Assembly: GCA_964597495.1 (NCBI GenBank) | Contig: CAZQYC010000085.1 | Location: 1 to 16,878, forward strand | Source of the DNA: CAZQYC01 sp964597495 | Lineage (GTDB): Bacteria > Pseudomonadota > Gammaproteobacteria > Steroidobacterales > Steroidobacteraceae | Reading direction: 5' to 3' | Length of the DNA: 16,878 nucleotides | Part shown: positions 13,714 through 16,878 of the stretch, piece by piece | Layout: the number at the start of each line of letters is the position of its first letter | Numbering within the stretch: position 1 is the stretch's first letter | Notes under the pieces: generated by a model | Told to the model about the DNA's origin: nothing | The model's database searches: none | The model's input: only the letters and a program-made list of their open reading frames with translations | Made by a program: the position numbers and the translations under genes

Positions 13714-13741
13714 TTGAAAAGCTGGCCGCATCGTATATAGT
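13714..13741 (+). promoter_or_regulatory. Sigma-70-like promoter
   Basis: TTGAAA (13714-13719) and TATAGT (13736-13741) are separated by 16 bases; an overlapping TATATA lies two bases earlier. A transcript would start near 13748. It would run into the intrinsic terminator ending at 13806 or, if that is read through, into the small acidic-protein gene at 13894. This is the best promoter match I saw in the window, but it is a consensus match only. Confidence 0.55.
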
Positions 13742-13781
13742 CCGCACCGTTCGCGACCGGCCCGCAGCGCGAAGAAGAGGC

Positions 13782-13806
13782 AGGCGATTGATTCGCCTAG
13801 TTTTTT
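13782..13806 (+). terminator. Intrinsic terminator, possible attenuator
   Basis: A perfect 6-bp stem AGGCGA (13782-13787) and TCGCCT (13793-13798), with loop TTGAT, is followed by AG and six T (13801-13806). It lies about 40 bp downstream of the promoter-like TATAGT and about 88 nt before the GTG of the next gene. It could end the upstream operon, end a ~58-nt small RNA, or attenuate transcription of the following gene. Confidence 0.7.
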
Positions 13807-13831
13807 AGAGAATTTTTTAGAAAACTTTTTT
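13801..13831 (+). other. Three phased T6 tracts
   Basis: T6 runs begin at 13801, 13813 and 13826, spaced 12 and 13 nt, with the shared motif TTTTTTAGA in the first two. The first doubles as the terminator's T-run. Such tracts near helical spacing can bend DNA and contrast sharply with the GC-rich surroundings. Confidence 0.6.
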
Positions 13832-13835
13832 CGGG

Positions 13836-13867
13836 GAGACAGCCCCAGAGTTTTGTCTGGATGTCTC
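13836..13867 (+). promoter_or_regulatory. Two-tier leader hairpin before the small acidic gene
   Basis: GAGACA (13836-13841) pairs with TGTCTC (13862-13867), and inside it CCAGA (13845-13849) pairs with TCTGG (13856-13860) around loop GTTTTG. A 3-by-1 internal loop separates the two tiers. It ends 16 nt before the ribosome binding site of the GTG-started gene, so it may influence its translation or mRNA stability. There is no T-run, so it is not a terminator. Confidence 0.55.
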
Positions 13868-13893
13868 GTCCGGAACTTTCATAGGAAACCATC

Positions 13894-14112
13894 GTGGAGA
13901 GAGACGACGACCATTTCGATCTCGATGACGAATTCGTAGCGGAAAGCGAGGAATCGCAGGACTACGACAAATTCATCGACCGCGTAAATACGCGAGTGCG
14001 CCCGAGCAGCAATGCCATCAAAAAAGGCAAAGCGGCTTGGAGCAAATTAGAGGATGTGTTGGCGGAGCGTCGCTTGCAAAAAGAGTTGGAAGACTTCGAA
14101 AGCGACGGTTAA
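13894..14112 (+). CDS. Small acidic protein, PA3496-like
   Basis: A 72-residue soluble protein starting with GTG; TAGGAAA is placed seven bases upstream, which settles the start. Residues 1-28 are strongly acidic (E-R-D-D-D-H-F-D-L-D-D-E-F), followed by a basic linker (N-A-I-K-K-G-K-A-A-W) and a C-terminal charged helix W-S-K-L-E-D-V-L-A-E-R-R-L-Q-K-E-L-E-D-F. That ending resembles gammaproteobacterial small proteins of the PA3496 type ('putative envelope integrity protein'), which share an I-E-D-x-x-E-x-R-R-L-x-x-E-L-x-D-F tail. The match is from memory, so moderate. No membrane segment, signal peptide or zinc motif is seen. It is preceded by a structured leader and followed 145 nt later by the lysC-lysA fusion. 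Molecular role unknown. Confidence 0.75.
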   Translation: MERDDDHFDLDDEFVAESEESQDYDKFIDRVNTRVRPSSNAIKKGKAAWSKLEDVLAERRLQKELEDFESDG

Positions 14113-14157
14113 CGACAAAAATATCCTATGCCGTCCGACGGGTGCGGAGGCGTAGTT

Positions 14158-14178
14158 GTCCGCGAAAGTTGAGCGGAC
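14158..14178 (+). other. Hairpin between the small acidic gene and lysC-lysA
   Basis: GTCCGC (14158-14163) and GCGGAC (14173-14178) form a 6-bp stem with a 9-nt loop GAAAGTTGA, 45 nt after the small gene's stop. There is no T-run after it, so it would be only a weak terminator or a transcript end protected from decay. The rest of the 145-nt spacer has a partial direct repeat (ATACAG twice, 14223-14236) with TATA-like boxes, but no well-spaced promoter and nothing as long as a lysine riboswitch. Confidence 0.4.
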
Positions 14179-14257
14179 CTCCTGTTCGCGCGGCGTTAAA
14201 CTGCGCTGCCCACCTATAGCGTATACAGATATACAGCAAGAAGATCTCAAGGCCCTT

Positions 14258-16878
14258 ATGGCGACCGCTGCCGATTCCAAAACGTCCGTCCGCGTTTCTT
14301 CATCGCCCTTCGTCGTTCTCAAATTCGGCGGCACCAGCGTGTCGTCGGTTGCCAATTGGAAAAACATCGCCTCGGTGTTGCGTGCGCGCCTCGGCAGCGG
14401 GCTGCAGCCGCTTGTCGTGCATTCAGCGGTATCGGGCATTACCGACCGACTTGAACAATTGCTGGCTTGCGCCGGCGGCGAAGGAGGCCCCACCTCCGAT
14501 TGGCAAGGCGTAATGAAGCAAATCGAAGAGCGCCATAGACAGCTTGCCACTGAGCTCGGCATTGCCGTGAGTCAGGAGCTTGACGAGCAATTTCAACGCT
14601 TGCGGCAAATAGCTTCCGGCATCGCGCTCGTTGGCGAAGTGAGCGACAAACTCCGTGCACGCGTGATGGCCCAGGGTGAGTTGATGGCCACGCGACTCGG
14701 GGCGGCATTCCTGGCGGCAGAAGGGTTTGACGTCGAGTGGTTGGATGCGCGCAAGGTGCTGAAGGCGGAGCAGCGTCGGAATGCGAGCGTACGCGCCGCG
14801 TATTTGTCCGCAACCTGCAATTTCGAGCCTGATACCGCGTTGCAGTCGCGCTGCTCCAAGCCGAATAAAGTTTGGATTACGCAAGGATTCATTGCGAGCG
14901 ACGACGCGGGCGATACGGTGCTGCTGGGCCGCGGCGGGTCCGATACCTCCGGCAGTTACTTTGCCGCTAAGCTCGCGGCGCAACGATTGGAAATTTGGAC
15001 CGACGTGCCCGGAATGTTTAGCGCAAACCCGCGTTCGGTGCCGACTGCCCGACTGCTGCGCGCGCTCGAATACGACGAAGCCCAAGAAATCGCCAGCAGC
15101 GGAGCGAAAGTGCTGCATCCGCGTTGTTTGATGCCGGTTAAGCACTACGCGATTCCGCTCTACGTTTACGCGACGCAAACGCCGAACCTCGAAGGCACGG
15201 CGATCACGGCGCACGGCAGCGACGGCGAAGCGCACGTCAAGGCTGTCACCATCAAGAAGGGTATTACGCTCGTATCGATGGAAACCGTCGGTATGTGGCA
15301 TCAAGTTGGCTTTCTTGCCGATGCTTTCGCTGTTTTTAAAGACCATGGATTGAGCGTGGATTTGGTGTCCACCTCGGAAACCAACGTGACCGTGTCGCTC
15401 GATCCTGCGGCGAACACGCTGACGCAAGCGGCTTTAGGCGCGCTCGTTGCCGATCTCGGCAAACTATGCCGCGTGGAAGTGTTCGGTCCGTGCGCCGCGG
15501 TGAGTTTGGTCGGACGCCGCATTCGCGCCATCTTGCACAAGTTGGGCGAAGCGCTGGAGCTTTTCGAAGAACAGAAAATTTACCTCGTGACCCAGGCGGC
15601 GAACGATCTCAACCTGACGTTCGTGGTGGATGAAGCGCAAGGCGAGCGGTTGGTGGCACGGCTGCACGAGATCACGATCCACAACTCTCCCGATGCAAGA
15701 ATTCTCGGTCCAACGTGGGAACAATTGTATGCAACGCCCAAGCAAGAGTCGGTGCCCGTGCAGTGGTGGCACGCGCGTCGCGATGAGCTCTTGAAAATCG
15801 GCGCGCAGCATGGGGCCGCCTACGTTTACGATCGAGCGACGGTATTGCGGCAAGCGAAGTCGCTGCAACAGTTGCCCGGCATCCAAAAGGTTTTGTTCGC
15901 CATGAAAGCGAATCCGAACCCAGAACTCCTGGCGGCTCTCGAAGCGCAAGGCGTCGATTTCGATTGCGTGAGCCCGGGCGAAATCGAACGACTCTTGGAG
16001 TTGTTTCCCAAGATCGATCGCTCGCGAATTTTGTTCACGTTGAATTTCGCCCCGCGCAGCGAATACGAATGGGGCTTTGATAAGGGTGTGCGGGTTACGC
16101 TCGATAACTTGCATCCGCTGAAGCACTACCCCGAAGTCTTTAAGGGGCGCGATGTGTTTCTGCGCATCGACACCGGCACCGGTCGCGGTCATCACGACAA
16201 GGTGCGCACGGCCGGCATTCATTCGAAATTCGGCATTCCGATGTTCGAGATGGACGAGCTTGAGCGCTTGTTAAAGAGCGCGGGTGCGCGCGTCGTCGGT
16301 TTGCATGCGCACACCGGCAGTGGAGTATTTAACGTCGAGAACTGGCGCGAAGTCGGCGATATTCTCACGCAACTCACCGCGCGTTTCCCTTCGGTAACTA
16401 TGGTCGATTTGGGTGGCGGACTCGGCGTGCCCGAGAAGGCAACCGATGCAGGTCTCGACCTGAATGCGCTCGGTGCCGTTCTTTCGGAATTGCACAAGCA
16501 ACATCCGAAGCTCGCATTTTGGTTGGAGCCCGGGCGCTATCTCGTGGCGCAGGCCGGTGTTTTGCTGGCGCAGGTCACGCAGACCAAGGGCAAGGGCGCG
16601 GTTCAATACGTCGGCGTCGCGACCGGCATGAATTCGTTGATTCGCCCGGCGCTCTATGGAGCGCACCATGAGATCGTAAATCTCACGCGGCTTGATGAGG
16701 TGGCCAGCGAAGTCGTCAATGTGGTCGGGCCCATTTGCGAATCGGGCGATCAGCTCGGTAACGATCGATTGCTGCCGCCGTCGCAACAGGACGATGTGCT
16801 CTTGATCGCGAATGCGGGCGCGTACGGGTATGCGATGAGTTCGCGGTACAACCTGCGTGAGCCGGCGCGGGAAATTGT
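14258..16878 (+). CDS. Bifunctional aspartate kinase / diaminopimelate decarboxylase, 3' end outside window
   Basis: A single chain carrying the first and last enzymes of lysine synthesis. The frame is open for 873 codons to the window edge. ATG 14258 has AAGG about five bases upstream. The aspartate kinase (about 18-320) begins with the nucleotide-binding K-F-G-G-T-S-V at 22 and includes G-R-G-G-S-D-T-S and W-T-D-V-P-G-M-F. Two ACT-type regulatory domains follow at roughly 328-395 and 405-480, so lysine feedback is likely. The PLP-dependent decarboxylase (about 500 onward) has the Schiff-base lysine at 550 (F-A-M-K-A-N-P), H-A-H-T-G-S-G at 683-689, the L-G-G-G-L-G loop, E-P-G-R-Y, C-E-S-G-D at 827-831 and N-A-G-A-Y-G-Y-A-M near the end. 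Almost the entire decarboxylase is present. This fused architecture is known in xanthomonads. No frameshift was seen. Confidence 0.95.
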   Translation, partial: MATAADSKTSVRVSSSPFVVLKFGGTSVSSVANWKNIASVLRARLGSGLQPLVVHSAVSGITDRLEQLLACAGGEGGPTSDWQGVMKQIEERHRQLATELGIAVSQELDEQFQRLRQIASGIALVGEVSDKLRARVMAQGELMATRLGAAFLAAEGFDVEWLDARKVLKAEQRRNASVRAAYLSATCNFEPDTALQSRCSKPNKVWITQGFIASDDAGDTVLLGRGGSDTSGSYFAAKLAAQRLEIWTDVPGMFSANPRSVPTARLLRALEYDEAQEIASSGAKVLHPRCLMPVKHYAIPLYVYATQTPNLEGTAITAHGSDGEAHVKAVTIKKGITLVSMETVGMWHQVGFLADAFAVFKDHGLSVDLVSTSETNVTVSLDPAANTLTQAALGALVADLGKLCRVEVFGPCAAVSLVGRRIRAILHKLGEALELFEEQKIYLVTQAANDLNLTFVVDEAQGERLVARLHEITIHNSPDARILGPTWEQLYATPKQESVPVQWWHARRDELLKIGAQHGAAYVYDRATVLRQAKSLQQLPGIQKVLFAMKANPNPELLAALEAQGVDFDCVSPGEIERLLELFPKIDRSRILFTLNFAPRSEYEWGFDKGVRVTLDNLHPLKHYPEVFKGRDVFLRIDTGTGRGHHDKVRTAGIHSKFGIPMFEMDELERLLKSAGARVVGLHAHTGSGVFNVENWREVGDILTQLTARFPSVTMVDLGGGLGVPEKATDAGLDLNALGAVLSELHKQHPKLAFWLEPGRYLVAQAGVLLAQVTQTKGKGAVQYVGVATGMNSLIRPALYGAHHEIVNLTRLDEVASEVVNVVGPICESGDQLGNDRLLPPSQQDDVLLIANAGAYGYAMSSRYNLREPAREI

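Noticed and set aside
13568..13806. 6S RNA or a lysine riboswitch upstream of the lysine gene
   Set aside because: The stretch has none of the sequence blocks I know for 6S RNA, and the part between promoter and terminator is too short for a lysine riboswitch; the small acidic gene also lies between it and lysC-lysA.
15464..16222. Antisense frame of 252 codons opposite lysC-lysA
   Set aside because: It has no recognisable motif and lies across the conserved PLP-binding coding region on the other strand.

Overview
This window looks like chromosomal DNA of a GC-rich (about 60 percent by eye) gammaproteobacterium, probably related to the Xanthomonadales or a nearby order. The reasons are the single-chain LysC-LysA fusion (aspartate kinase plus diaminopimelate decarboxylase, known from xanthomonads), the CysN-CysC fusion, and a small acidic protein resembling the gammaproteobacterial PA3496 family. 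The placement is inferred from gene content only. Every gene I support is on the + strand.

Region 1 (1-8072) is a compact export-type cluster: the 3' end of an ABC-2 (NatB-like) permease, an HlyD/MacA-like periplasmic adaptor, a LolD/MacB-type ATPase, an 809-residue FtsX/MacB-type permease, then two secreted paralogues built from ~108-residue beta-rich repeats. Start/stop overlaps (ATGA) join adaptor, ATPase and permease. The first secreted protein also has a LolA-like C-terminal domain; the second lacks it and has four repeats. The two are products of a tandem duplication: they align without gaps at a constant 1690-nt offset over their first ~420 nt, and that duplication carried along the last seven codons and stop of the permease gene, which survive as a fossil just upstream of the second copy.

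Region 2 (8073-9021) holds two small hypothetical genes, a two-helix membrane protein and a possible LURP-one/tubby-like protein, followed by a 145-nt spacer.

Region 3 (9022-13567) is sulfate activation: cysD, cysNC (ATP sulfurylase GTPase fused to APS kinase), cysQ (PAP phosphatase), then a DUF62 SAM hydroxide adenosyltransferase. Together the first three make PAPS and remove PAP. A CTAG-rich spacer with a perfect 9-bp inverted repeat separates cysD from cysNC.

Region 4 (13568-16878) starts with a 326-nt noncoding stretch containing a promoter-like site, a convincing intrinsic terminator 40 nt downstream of it, phased T-tracts and a two-tier hairpin. These precede a GTG-started 72-residue acidic protein and then the lysC-lysA fusion, which is open at the window end. 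I found no CRISPR array, transposase, tRNA or rRNA. The parts most worth a second look are the duplicated repeat-protein module attached to the ABC cluster and the structured leader at 13714-13867.
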